NCBI GenBank assembly: GCA_963832725.1 | Contig: CAWHVG010000002.1 | Location: 1,488,001-1,552,000 of the forward strand | Direction: 5' to 3' | Length of the DNA stretch: 64,000 nucleotides | Source of the DNA: JAEZBP01 sp963832725 | GTDB taxonomy: Bacteria; Myxococcota_A; Polyangia; Polyangiales; Sandaracinaceae | Shown here: piece by piece, positions 48,089-56,774 of the stretch | How the letters are laid out: each line of letters begins with the position of its first letter | Position numbering within the stretch: position 1 is the first letter of the stretch | The notes under the pieces: model-generated | Database searches by the model: none | What the model saw: the letters and a program-made list of their open reading frames with translations, nothing else | Told to the model about the DNA's origin: nothing | Made by a program: the position numbers and the translations under genes

Positions 48089-48996
48089 GGCAGCTCGATC
48101 GACATCAGCCGCACGCTGCCGAGCGTGCCTTGCTCGGGGCCGCTCTGCGCGGGGCCGAGGAGGATGCCGGTCGTGACGGCGGCGCCAACGATGACGACGA
48201 GGAGTGTCCAGAACCACCACTCCTCGAGCACGCTGCCGCCCTGGGGCGGCGCGGCCGGAGCGGGCGCTGGGGCGGTCGTCGTGCTGGCGACCGTGGGGGT
48301 CGCGCTCCTCTGCTCGGCCGGGATCCGGAGCTGTAGCGGCTCGGCGGCGGTGCCCATCTGGCCGATCGGCGTGAGCGAAGGCGCCAGCGCGACGATGTGG
48401 TAGGCGACGTCGGTCGCGCTGCTCGCATCGCCGACCACTGGGATGCGCGCGACGTAGCTGCCGTCGGTGCGGGGGGTCATCACGACGCGCGAGGGCGCCT
48501 CGTTGCCCATCCGATAGACGAGCCGGACCTCGGCCACGGCGTCGGCGCCTTCGGTCACGCGGACGGTGAGCTCGGGCGGCTCGCGATGGGTCAGCGTCGG
48601 CGTCGTGTGATCCAGCACGACCGGGATCGTGTCGGGGTGCGATTCGCGGGCGCGGGCGAAGGCGCTGAGCACGGGCGGGCTGGCGTCGGGATCGCCGAGC
48701 CGATGGCCGGGATCGCGGCTGTAGAGGAGCTGCAGGGTCTGGTCGGCCTCCTGGCCCTGACGGTTGGCGATCTGTGCGATCGCGAGCACCTCGAGCGCGG
48801 CGTTGCGCTGGGCGGCCGAGAGGTCGTTCTCGTCGAGGACGGCGCGGGCTGTGCTCACCGCTCCGCCGAAATGGGCTTCGAAGATCTGCTCGCGGGCAGC
48901 GGCCAGCTGCGCGTCGACGTCGCTCTGTGCGGCCGCGGGGGCGGCGAGGGCGAGGAGGAGCGCGAAAGCGGAGAGGCTGGTGCGCAGGCGCGACAT
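48085..48996 (-). CDS. Secreted protein with C-terminal membrane anchor
   Basis: 303 residues from ATG 48996. Signal peptide ending APAAAQ, then a TPR-like helical segment (about 25-100), then a beta-rich domain (PPELTVRVTEGADAVAEVRL, VMTPRTDGSYVARIPVVGD) and, after a Pro/Ala linker, a membrane helix near residue 265 (WFWTLLVVIVGAAVTTGILL). This layout is recurrent in myxobacterial envelope operons with TPR lipoproteins. Coupled to the lipoprotein gene downstream. No family name. Confidence 0.72.
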   Translation of the reverse strand: MSRLRTSLSAFALLLALAAPAAAQSDVDAQLAAAREQIFEAHFGGAVSTARAVLDENDLSAAQRNAALEVLAIAQIANRQGQEADQTLQLLYSRDPGHRLGDPDASPPVLSAFARARESHPDTIPVVLDHTTPTLTHREPPELTVRVTEGADAVAEVRLVYRMGNEAPSRVVMTPRTDGSYVARIPVVGDASSATDVAYHIVALAPSLTPIGQMGTAAEPLQLRIPAEQRSATPTVASTTTAPAPAPAAPPQGGSVLEEWWFWTLLVVIVGAAVTTGILLGPAQSGPEQGTLGSVRLMSIELP

Positions 48997-49603
48997 GGGC
49001 TCGATGCTAGCGCGTGGGGCGCGGGGCATGGAAGCGTTGCGGTGACGGATGCGTCGCGAGGGCTCCGTTCGGTGGGCGTTCGCCGTTCTCGGCGGGAGTC
49101 TCCTCCTCGTGGCGGTCCGTCGGTGGCTCCGGCATCGCTCGGCTTGGGGGCGATCCGTCGTCCCGTTCCCCGAGGCGGCCCGTCGGTGGCTCCGCCCTCG
49201 CTAGGCGCTCGCTGCGCTCGCGATACGCTCGGGCGGATCCACCGCCGGGCCTGAGGTCGGGGAGGCCGTGCGCTTCTTCTGGGAGAAGGCTGACTCGTTG
49301 CGCGTCGGTCTCCGCTGCACGCGGCTCTCGTTGCTGCCGCGACGCGCCGAAATCCGAACAGCTGGATTTCGACACGCCGCGGGGGCGACGGGCGCGACTT
49401 GCTGCGACCGTTGCGCTGCGCGGCCCGGTGGTCGTGACCCGGTTGGCTGGGCGGTGGGCCGGATGGGTGTTCGCTGGTGAGCGTGGGGCGGCTGGCCGGC
49501 GGTGCGCTGGATGCGTCGGCTGGTGAGCGTGGGGCGGCTGGCCGGCGGTGCGCTGGATGCGTCGGCTGGGTGTCGGGGGGCGCGCGGTGATTCGAGACCG
49601 TGG
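48997..49603. other. Intergenic region with short direct repeats
   Basis: 607 bp between two minus-strand genes. It contains two near-identical 46-bp tandem copies (49473-49564), an imperfect repeat of CCGTCGGTGGCTCCG at about 49107 and 49168, and no coding-like frame. It separates the TPR operon from the hexomutase. Confidence 0.55.
49473..49564. repeat. Two tandem copies of a 46-bp repeat
   Basis: GCTGGTGAGCGTGGGGCGGC begins identical units at 49473 and 49519, running to 49564, with a third partial start. No inverted repeat or spacer structure, so not CRISPR. Confidence 0.8.
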
Positions 49604-51352
49604 TCAGGGGGCGCTGAGGGCTTCGAGGCCGGCTACGAGTGAGTCGATGAGGGCGTCGCCGCGGGCTTTGGCGGCGTCCACGGTTTCGCCCTCTTCGAGG
49701 TCGACGCGGACGTCGAAGTAGAACTTGATCTTCGGCTCGGTGCCGCTCGGGCGGAGCATCACGCGGTGGTGGCCTTCGAGCTCGAGCGCGATGACGTTGC
49801 CCTTCGGTAGGCCCGAGGGGCGGACTTCCCCGTCGGCGCTCCGCCGCTCGCCCTTCTCGAGGTCCAGCACGGCGCTCACCGCGTGGTCGCCGACGTGGGT
49901 CGGGGAGGCTTCGCGGACCCTGCTCATGATGGCCTGGATCTGCTTGGCGCCCTCCGAGCCCGGCAGCACCTTGGAGACCTGTCGGCTCAGGTACATGCCG
50001 TAGCGGCGCCACGCGTCCTCGAGCTCGTCGAGGAGAGTCTTGCCGCGCGAGCGGCACCACGCCGCCATGTCCGCCATCACCACCGCGGTGCCGATGCCGT
50101 CCTTGTCCCGCACGAGTGAGCCCACGGTGTAGCCGAGCGCTTCTTCGTAGCCGAGGACGAAGCGCGCGCCTTCGGACTCCCGCTCCATCGCTCGGTTGGC
50201 GATCCACTTGAAGCCCGTCAGCGTCTGCTCCCACTGCGCGTCGTGGGCGCGGGCCACGGCGCCCAGCATCGGCGAGCTGACGATGGTGTTCACCACCAGT
50301 CGGCCATCCCCCGCCGGGCCCTGGTCGAGCAGGTAGTGGCCGAGCAGGCAGCCGACCTCGTTGCCGGTGAGCTGGACGTACGCGCCGCCGGCGTCGCGGA
50401 CGGCGACGGCCAGTCGGTCGGCGTCCGGGTCGTTCGCCAGGACCAGGTCGGCGCTCTTCGCCTTCGCCAGCGCGAGGACCATGTCCATCGCGCCCTTCTC
50501 CTCGGGGTTCGGGAAGGCCACGGTCGGGAAGCGACCGTCGGGCTCCGCTTGCTCGGGCACGCTGTAGACCGCTTGGAAGCCCGCTTCGGCGAGCGCCTCG
50601 GTCGCCAGCTTCTCGCCCACGCCGTGCAGCGCCGTGTAGGCGATCGAGAGGTCGCGCGGCAGGCCCGGGTGGACCGGCAGCGCGCGCACGCCGTCGAGGT
50701 AGCGGCGCTCGAGGTCCTCGCCGACCACGCGGTAGCGGCCGTCGGCAGCGGCCTCCTTCAGGTCGGCCCGCGCGATGGTGTCGGTGCTGCCGATCTTCGC
50801 GATGGCCGCGGCGATGCCCTCGTCGTGCGGCGGGATGATCTGCGCGCCGTTGCCCCAGTAGACTTTGTAGCCGTTGTAGTCGGGCGGGTTGTGGCTGGCC
50901 GTGACCATGATGCCGGCCGCCGCGTTGCGATCGAGGCACGCGAACGCCAAGACGGGCGTCGGTACGACGTGCTCGAAGGCATGCGCTGCGATGCCCATCC
51001 CGCAGACGACCGCCGCGGCGTCCTCGGCGAACTGGCGGGAGAGGCGCCGGCCGTCGTAGCCGATGCAGACGCCGCGCTCGGCGACGCCCGGCGTCGTTTG
51101 GAGCAGATATGCGCACAGGCCCGCCGTCGCCCGCAGGACGACCTTGCGGTTCATGCGGTTGGGGCCCGCGCCCAAGAGGCCCCGCAGCCCGGCGGTGCCG
51201 AACTGAAGGCTTCCATGGAAGCGATCGGAGAGGGCGTCCGCGTCGCTCTCGGCCAGCAGGCGTTCGAGCTCGGCGCGCGTCTCGGGATTGGGATCGTCGT
51301 TCTTCCAGGCCTCGGCGGCCAGGCGTTGCTCATCGGAAATCGTGTTCGTCAT
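49604..51352 (-). CDS. Phosphohexomutase (phosphoglucomutase/phosphomannomutase)
   Basis: 582 residues from ATG 51352, the length of the larger alpha-D-phosphohexomutases. Motifs in order: FGTAGLRGLLGAGPNRMN, the catalytic serine loop VTASHNPPDYNGYK, the Mg loop ANDPDADRLAVAV, the sugar-binding loop (SEG near residue 395, ALGYTVGSLVRDKDG) and the phosphate-binding RPSGTEPKIKFY near the C-terminus. It interconverts hexose 1- and 6-phosphates for polysaccharide and cell-wall precursors. Which sugar it prefers cannot be decided from sequence. Confidence 0.94.
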   Translation of the reverse strand: MTNTISDEQRLAAEAWKNDDPNPETRAELERLLAESDADALSDRFHGSLQFGTAGLRGLLGAGPNRMNRKVVLRATAGLCAYLLQTTPGVAERGVCIGYDGRRLSRQFAEDAAAVVCGMGIAAHAFEHVVPTPVLAFACLDRNAAAGIMVTASHNPPDYNGYKVYWGNGAQIIPPHDEGIAAAIAKIGSTDTIARADLKEAAADGRYRVVGEDLERRYLDGVRALPVHPGLPRDLSIAYTALHGVGEKLATEALAEAGFQAVYSVPEQAEPDGRFPTVAFPNPEEKGAMDMVLALAKAKSADLVLANDPDADRLAVAVRDAGGAYVQLTGNEVGCLLGHYLLDQGPAGDGRLVVNTIVSSPMLGAVARAHDAQWEQTLTGFKWIANRAMERESEGARFVLGYEEALGYTVGSLVRDKDGIGTAVVMADMAAWCRSRGKTLLDELEDAWRRYGMYLSRQVSKVLPGSEGAKQIQAIMSRVREASPTHVGDHAVSAVLDLEKGERRSADGEVRPSGLPKGNVIALELEGHHRVMLRPSGTEPKIKFYFDVRVDLEEGETVDAAKARGDALIDSLVAGLEALSAP

Positions 51353-51502
51353 TCGCTCGACTCCGCACGCGGTGCGGCGCTCGTTCGGCGTCCGCGAAAG
51401 CCGCCATTCAAGCACGCAGGAACGGGTGAAGGAAGACCGCGGTGATGGGCGTCGCGCTCGCCCCGTGTTCGCCCGCACCGCTTCCGTGACGCGCGGTGGC
51501 GC

Positions 51503-52253
51503 TCAGGTCTCGACCTCGAGGAAGCGGGCGACGCGCTCGGCCGTGAGGCGCGGTCGGTCCAGGGTGAGGTCGTGCCCGGCGCCGGGGATGGTGACCTGCC
51601 GGGCGTCCGGGATGTGTCGGAGCAGCCGCGCTTGCGTCCCGGGCGCGATCAGCCGGTCGTGCTCGCCGCTGAGGATCAGCGTCGGCGCGTTCACCGCGCG
51701 CAGCGCGTGCCCGGCGTCGTGTGCCGCGGCGGCGGCCGCCAGCCAGAGGAGATCGCTCGTGCTGCGGGCGTGGTCGTGGGCCGCTGTCGCCGCCGCGCCC
51801 CTCGAGGCCGGATCGATGTGCGACTCCGAGAGCACACCCTCCACCAGGCACGCGCTGGTGTCCCCTTCGGGCAAGGCGAGGCAGCGCGCGAGCGCCAGGC
51901 CGCGCAGGCCCGCGTCCGCCACCGCGCGCATGCCGCGGCTGGTGGTCGAGGCCAGCACCAAGCGCGCGACCGTCGCCGGCGCGTCGATGGCGACCCACTG
52001 CGCGATCATGCCGCCCAGCGAGATGCCGAAGAGGTGCGCCCGTCCGATCCGCCGACGCTCCCATTCGGCCCGCACCGCCCTTGCGAGGGCGTGGGTCGAG
52101 GGCACGCCGTGGGGCGAAGGGCTGTCGCCGAAGCCGGGCGGCTCGAGGACGATGACCGGCAGCGCCGGGGGCAGCGCGTGGGTGAAGGGGCGGATCAGAT
52201 TCCGCCGAGCCGGCCAGCTGCGGGATCACGACGAGCGGCGTGGCTTCGATCAT
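51503..52253 (-). CDS. Alpha/beta hydrolase, one frameshift in this assembly
   Basis: From ATG 52253 the first frame gives MIEATPLVVIPQLAGSA; after the break at 52198-52202 (GATTC where GATC fits) it continues LIRPFTHALPPALPVIVLE, the nucleophile elbow HLFGISLGGMIAQW (Ser), an Asp in SGEHDRLIAP and the His in IPGAGHDLTLD. The triad is complete and the corrected length is 249 residues. The start overlaps the acyltransferase stop by ATGA. As the last gene of the type III PKS operon it may release or trim the lipid product; this role is inferred from position only. Confidence 0.85.
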
Positions 52254-53134
52254 CGCCCCGCCATCGCGTTCAGCACTGCCTGCATTCGGCGAACGACGCG
52301 GCCCTGCAAAACTCGCAGATCCGCCTTGCGGGGCACGTCGATCGGCTCGAGGATGCGCAGCCGGATCGGGAAGGGCAGAGGCAGGTAGGGAACCCACGGA
52401 CCGGCGCAGAAGCCCCACGGCAGCGCGAGCGCGAGCGGGAAGCGCTCGATGCGACTCCATCGGCGAAGCCCCAACGCTTCTGCGAGCCATTCGCCCTCGT
52501 GGAAGATCAGCGTGCTTCGGTGTGCGCCGTGGGCGACGATCGGCACGATGGGCACGCCGGCGTCCCGGGCGAGGCGGACGAAGCCGGTGCGGGCGCCGAA
52601 GATGATGTGGTCCCGCCGCCAGAAGGGCCGGAAGGCGTCGAGATCGCCGCCGGGATACACCAGCACCGAAGCGCCGGCATCGAGCGCGCGCGCGGCGCTC
52701 TTCGAATCGGCCCGCAGCGCTCCGAATCTGGCCAGCACGCGGCCGAGCGGAATGAGCCTGCGCATCGCGAAGTCGTGCGCGAGCGGGTGCAGCGGCGCGT
52801 CGGGCCCGAGCTCGCGCCAGAGCGTCGACAGCGTGCAGAAGAGGTCCGGGCCGAGGATGCCGCCGTTGTGGTTGCCGACGTAGAGCGCGGGCGTCCCGGC
52901 CCGCAGGTGCTCCCGCCCTTCCACCGCCAGCTGCAGGTAGCCGTGCGCGATGCGCTCGAAGAGCGGCAGGACGGCCTCGATCAGCTCGGGGTCGCGCGCG
53001 CTGGTGTCGCTCGGATCGAAGGGGCCCGGATCGAGCACCGCGTCCGCGAGGCGTCGGAAGGCGTCGCCCAGCGCGAGCCGAGGCCGGGCGATCGGAACCG
53101 ACCATGTCGGGTCGGGTCGAGGTGCGGCGACCAT
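52250..53134 (-). CDS. PlsC-type acyltransferase
   Basis: 294 residues. The catalytic block VGNHNGGILGPDL provides the NHxxxxD motif and VYPGGDLDAFRPF is the second motif typical of lyso-phospholipid/diacylglycerol-type acyltransferases; VPIVPIVAHGAH follows as motif IV. No membrane helix is obvious, so it is probably peripheral. It sits between the monooxygenase and the hydrolase in the type III PKS operon, so it may acylate the phenolic product or provide lipid substrates (inference). Confidence 0.85.
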   Translation of the reverse strand: MVAAPRPDPTWSVPIARPRLALGDAFRRLADAVLDPGPFDPSDTSARDPELIEAVLPLFERIAHGYLQLAVEGREHLRAGTPALYVGNHNGGILGPDLFCTLSTLWRELGPDAPLHPLAHDFAMRRLIPLGRVLARFGALRADSKSAARALDAGASVLVYPGGDLDAFRPFWRRDHIIFGARTGFVRLARDAGVPIVPIVAHGAHRSTLIFHEGEWLAEALGLRRWSRIERFPLALALPWGFCAGPWVPYLPLPFPIRLRILEPIDVPRKADLRVLQGRVVRRMQAVLNAMAGR

Positions 53135-53135
53135 C

Positions 53136-54272
53136 TCAGAGCCCCCATTGCAGCCCGCGCATGGTGAACACCCGCGCGAGCCCGGTGACGATCGGGCGCG
53201 AGAGGAGCACCCGCACCGTGCGCTCCCGGCAGAGGGTCGCCGCCGGTCGCCCCAGCCACATGTTCATCTCCGCGCGCCGAGCGGCGGCGCGGGCCATGCG
53301 GCTCCTGCGTCGGGCGTCCGCGTCGAGCGCGGGCGTGGGGGCCCCGTGGCGGACGGAGTGAGCCAGCGCCGCGGCCAGCGAAGCGGCGCCGAGCCACCCG
53401 AGGTTCATGCCCTGCCCGCCGATCGGGCTGATGACGTGCGCGGCGTCGCCCGCCAGCGCCATGCGGCCGACCGCGAGCCGCTCGGCGACGAAGCGCTCGG
53501 CCCGGAACGCGCTCAGCCGCACGAACTCGCCGACCCGGTGACCGGTGCGCTCCGACACCGCCGCTCGGAGCTCGTCCGCGCTCGCTTCGCCGTCCTCGGC
53601 TCGGCGGACCACCCAGCGGCGAAGTCCGTGCGGCAGCGGGAAGGACTCCACGAGCCCGGCCGGATGCAGGAAGACGGCCGCCTGCGCGCCGAGACCCGTG
53701 TCGTCCGGCGCGTCGCCCATCACGTAGCCACCGGGATAGCGGTCGCCGCGGAAGGGGATGGCGCTGGTCTCCCGGCAGCGGCTGCGCTTGCCGTCACAGC
53801 CGACCGCGAACGCCGACTCCATCGTGCGGCGGCGGCCACGGTCGTTTCGCACCCGCAGGCGCACGCCGCGTGCGTCGCGGGTCAGCTCCTCGACCTCCAG
53901 GCCCGTTCTCAGCGTGCCGGGCGCCCGCTCTTCGAGCGCCTCGCGGAGGAGCGCTTCGGTCTTGTGCTGCTCGATGGTCAACACGTAGCGGTGTCGACCG
54001 AGGCAAGAGCCGAAGTCGACCACGCCCAGCGGCCGCAGTCCGGCGAACGCGAGCCCGCGGCGGACCCGCACGCCTTGGTCGACGAAGCGCGCGCCCACCC
54101 CGAGCGCGTCGAGCAGCTCGAGCGAGGGCGGGTGGATGCCGATGCTCCGCGACCCCTCGCGCGGCGCGCGGTGCCGCTCCAGCACCGTGCTCCGGATGCC
54201 GCGTGCGTGAAGCGAGAGCGCGAGCAAGAGCCCGACCGGCCCGCCCCCGACGATCGTGATGTCCCCATTCAT
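53136..54272 (-). CDS. FAD-dependent aromatic hydroxylase (SrsC-like by context)
   Basis: 378 residues from ATG 54272 (six bases after GGGGA; an ATG at 54278 is possible). Group A flavoprotein monooxygenase: ITIVGGGPVGLLLALSL for FAD ADP binding, CDGKRSRCR (DG motif) and LAGDAAHVISPIGGQGMNLG (GD motif). These enzymes hydroxylate phenolic rings using NAD(P)H and oxygen. Its place after a type III PKS and an ICMT-type methyltransferase mirrors srsC of Streptomyces griseus, which hydroxylates alkylresorcinol methyl ethers to quinol lipids. Confidence 0.9.
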   Translation of the reverse strand: MNGDITIVGGGPVGLLLALSLHARGIRSTVLERHRAPREGSRSIGIHPPSLELLDALGVGARFVDQGVRVRRGLAFAGLRPLGVVDFGSCLGRHRYVLTIEQHKTEALLREALEERAPGTLRTGLEVEELTRDARGVRLRVRNDRGRRRTMESAFAVGCDGKRSRCRETSAIPFRGDRYPGGYVMGDAPDDTGLGAQAAVFLHPAGLVESFPLPHGLRRWVVRRAEDGEASADELRAAVSERTGHRVGEFVRLSAFRAERFVAERLAVGRMALAGDAAHVISPIGGQGMNLGWLGAASLAAALAHSVRHGAPTPALDADARRRSRMARAAARRAEMNMWLGRPAATLCRERTVRVLLSRPIVTGLARVFTMRGLQWGL

Positions 54273-54350
54273 GCTCATTCCCCAATCCAACCAAACAAGC
54301 GCTCGCCCGCGCCGAACGGAGTCAGCGCGCTCCGCCTGCGCGTGATGTGC

Positions 54351-54929
54351 TCAACCGTCCCCCTTCACCCGCGGCCACAGGCGCGGGCGGCTGCCGAGCT
54401 TCGCCCCGTAGTCGCCCGACGCGTCCAGCGCCGCTTCCTCCGCCCGGATCCGCCGCGCCAAGAGAGCGCCGTTGGCTGCGCTGAACACGAGCGCGCTGAT
54501 CCACGCGCCGTGGATCAGCGGCAACGACGCGATCTCCAGGATCACGCCGAGGTAGTTGGGATGGCGGAGGTAGCGAAAGATGCCGCGACTGACGGGCGCG
54601 CGGCCTGGGAGCGTCAGGATCTTCACGTTCCAGCGCCATCCGAGCGCGCGCATCGCCGCGTAGCGAAGGAGCTGCCCAACCAGGAAGAACGCGCCGGCGA
54701 GCGCTGCCAGCCAAGGCACGAAGGGACGGTCGAGGAGCAGGACTTCCAGCGCCGAGCAGGCCAACCAACCGCCGTGGACCGCCCGCATCCAACGCATCTG
54801 CTCTGGCGCGTGCTCGACGGCGCCCTCCGCTCGCAGGCGCGCCTCGTGCCGCGCGCTGACGCGCAGCTCCCAGAGCCGCTGGGCTCCGACCAAGAAGACC
54901 AGCGCCACGAACGCGATCCGGCTCACCAT
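54351..54929 (-). CDS. ICMT-family methyltransferase (SrsB/BpsB-like by context)
   Basis: 192 residues, integral membrane. Hydrophobic segments cover residues 1-20, 55-90 and 130-155, and the SAM-binding C-terminal signature GIFRYLRHPNYLGVILE followed by RIRAEEAAL is that of isoprenylcysteine carboxyl methyltransferases and PEMT-like enzymes. Bacterial members beside type III PKS genes O-methylate alkylresorcinols or alkylpyrones. The start overlaps the PKS stop by seven bases, so the two are translationally coupled. Confidence 0.88.
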   Translation of the reverse strand: MVSRIAFVALVFLVGAQRLWELRVSARHEARLRAEGAVEHAPEQMRWMRAVHGGWLACSALEVLLLDRPFVPWLAALAGAFFLVGQLLRYAAMRALGWRWNVKILTLPGRAPVSRGIFRYLRHPNYLGVILEIASLPLIHGAWISALVFSAANGALLARRIRAEEAALDASGDYGAKLGSRPRLWPRVKGDG

Positions 54930-56047
54930 CGCAGCAGCACGAGCTCGGCGCAGAACGCCGGCCCCATCGCCATCAAGAGGCCGTGCGCGCCGGAGGGCGG
55001 GACCCGGTGGCGCCGATAGTCGTCGAGCAGGTAGAGCACCGAGGCGCTCGAGAGGTTGCCGACCGTGGCCAGGGCCTCGCGCGAGGGGGCCAGGGCCTCC
55101 GGGTCGAGGGCCAGGCTTTCGATCAGCGCGTCGATCACCTTCGGGCCGCCGGGATGGCAGATCCAGGTGGTGATGTCGGCGCGCTCCAGCCCGTGCTCGC
55201 CCAGGAACGCGTCGACGGCCGGCGGCACCTGGGCCCGCACCACGTCCGGCACCGAGGGGCTGAGGACGACCTTGAATCCGCCGTCGACCACGTCCCAGCC
55301 CATCACCCGCTCGGTGTTCGGAAAGAACGCGGAGCGGCTGGCGACCACCGCGGGGCCCGGCAAGCGCGCGTCCTCGAAGAGGGGGTGCTCGGGCCCGGCG
55401 AGCAGCACGGCGGAGGCGCCGTCGCCGAAGAGCCCGCTGGAGATGATGTTGGCGACCGAGGCGTCGTCGTGCTGCAGCGTGAGCGAGCAGAGCTCGACCG
55501 AGAGCAGGATGGCGAGCTGGTCGGGGTAGGCGCGCAGGTACTCGGCCGTTCGCGCCAGCCCGGCCGCGCCGCCGAGGCAACCGAGCCCGAAGAGCGGCAC
55601 CCGCTTCAGGCTCGGGTCGAAGGGCAGGATGTTCATCAACCGCGCGTCGAGCGAGGGCACGGCGATGCCGGTGACGGTGGTGGTCGTGATCTGGCCGATG
55701 TCGGCGGCGTCGACGCCCGCTTCGCGGAGCAGGCTCTCGATGCATTGCGTCCCGAGCTCGGTCGCGACCTCGATCCAGGCGCGGCTGCGGTCCCCGAGCC
55801 CGCTGAGCGCTGCGTAGGCGTCCGCGGGTAGGGCCAGGTGCCGCTCCTGCACGCCGACGCGCTCGAAGAAGCGCTCGAGGAAGCCCTCGCGGCGCTGCAT
55901 GACGGGAAACATGCGCGCCGCGAGCGCTGCCAGCTCCGATTGGCGATAGCGATGGGCCGGCAGCGCCACAGCCGTGGCGACGGCCCGGGCGGCGGCGGGA
56001 GCGGGCTGCGGGCGAGCGACCCGAGCGAGGCCTCTCGAAGCGATCAT
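54923..56047 (-). CDS. Type III polyketide synthase (alkylresorcinol/alkylpyrone synthase type)
   Basis: 374 residues. The Cys-His-Asn triad is complete: C157 (GLGCLGGAAGLAR), H298 (WICHPGGPK) and N331 (VGNLSSAS). GFGDGAS-like loop (LFGDGAS) and the GMGPAF-like C-terminal GPAFCAELVL fit the family. Relatives such as SrsA, BpsA and ArsB extend fatty acyl starters with malonyl-CoA to resorcinolic lipids or pyrones; starter choice cannot be read from sequence. First gene of a tight five-gene operon with methyltransferase, hydroxylase, acyltransferase and hydrolase. Confidence 0.94.
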   Translation of the reverse strand: MIASRGLARVARPQPAPAAARAVATAVALPAHRYRQSELAALAARMFPVMQRREGFLERFFERVGVQERHLALPADAYAALSGLGDRSRAWIEVATELGTQCIESLLREAGVDAADIGQITTTTVTGIAVPSLDARLMNILPFDPSLKRVPLFGLGCLGGAAGLARTAEYLRAYPDQLAILLSVELCSLTLQHDDASVANIISSGLFGDGASAVLLAGPEHPLFEDARLPGPAVVASRSAFFPNTERVMGWDVVDGGFKVVLSPSVPDVVRAQVPPAVDAFLGEHGLERADITTWICHPGGPKVIDALIESLALDPEALAPSREALATVGNLSSASVLYLLDDYRRHRVPPSGAHGLLMAMGPAFCAELVLLRW

Positions 56048-56177
56048 GGATCCTCCGGTGCGAAAGCCCCCGACCGCACGTCACGTGCCGCCGACGATCG
56101 CGCGCTCGCCGTCGCCCCCTACCTGCGGCGGCGCGCTGCGCAGTGCCGCACGCGGGGCAGGACGCACCAGAGGAACC

Positions 56178-56735
56178 TCAGTTCGTCGCGAGGTGCTCTT
56201 CGCTCCCGCAGGCCGGCATGCGTGTCCCCATGTACGGATTGGAGGTGCCGATGCTCGACTGGATCCAGCGGCCGTACCCTTCGGCCATCGGGCACTCGAA
56301 GACGTGGAGCCCTCGCGCGAGGGAGGGCTCGGCCGCGAGGAGCGCTTCCAGGTGACGGCTGACTTCACCGAAGGTGCGGCGGAGCGCGGGCAGATCGCTC
56401 GCCGGCACGCCGGCGAGGCGGCGCGCTTCGGTGGCGATGCCGGCGAGGTGTGTGCGAAGCGTTCTCGGTGCGTCGGAGCGGGATCCGTCCGCGGCATCCG
56501 CGAGCGCTCGCGCGGAGGCGGCCACATCACCGCGGTCCGCGACCAGCGCCGCCCGGATCGCCTCGTAGGCGGAGAGGGCGTGTCGGATCTGCTCGCGTGT
56601 GGACCGGGTGAGGGTCGCGGGCGGCGCCGCCTCGGGCACGCTCGGTCCGCTCGGCGAGGCCGCCTGCACCCCTGCGCTCCAGGTCATCGAACCGACGACC
56701 AACGCCAATGTCATCGTCTGCTTCATCCACTTCAT
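56178..56735 (-). CDS. Periplasmic DUF3347-type protein of the copper efflux operon
   Basis: 185 residues from ATG 56735 (AAAGGA upstream). Sec signal peptide cut near residue 25. A four-helix segment is followed by GLHVFECPMAEGYGRWIQ and NPYMGTRMPACGSE, with Cys and Met placed for soft-metal binding. The same module is embedded in the CusB-like protein of this operon (HVFRCPMAQGFQKWVQ), so it is a stand-alone duplicate. It probably buffers or hands copper/silver to the pump. Last gene of the operon, 39 bp after cusA. Confidence 0.8.
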   Translation of the reverse strand: MKWMKQTMTLALVVGSMTWSAGVQAASPSGPSVPEAAPPATLTRSTREQIRHALSAYEAIRAALVADRGDVAASARALADAADGSRSDAPRTLRTHLAGIATEARRLAGVPASDLPALRRTFGEVSRHLEALLAAEPSLARGLHVFECPMAEGYGRWIQSSIGTSNPYMGTRMPACGSEEHLATN

Positions 56736-56774
56736 CCTGATGTCCTTTCCTCTTCGTTCCCTTCCGAACGTGGG

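Noticed and set aside
49473..49564. Short repeats as a CRISPR array
   Set aside because: Copies are directly adjacent without spacers and no cas gene is present.
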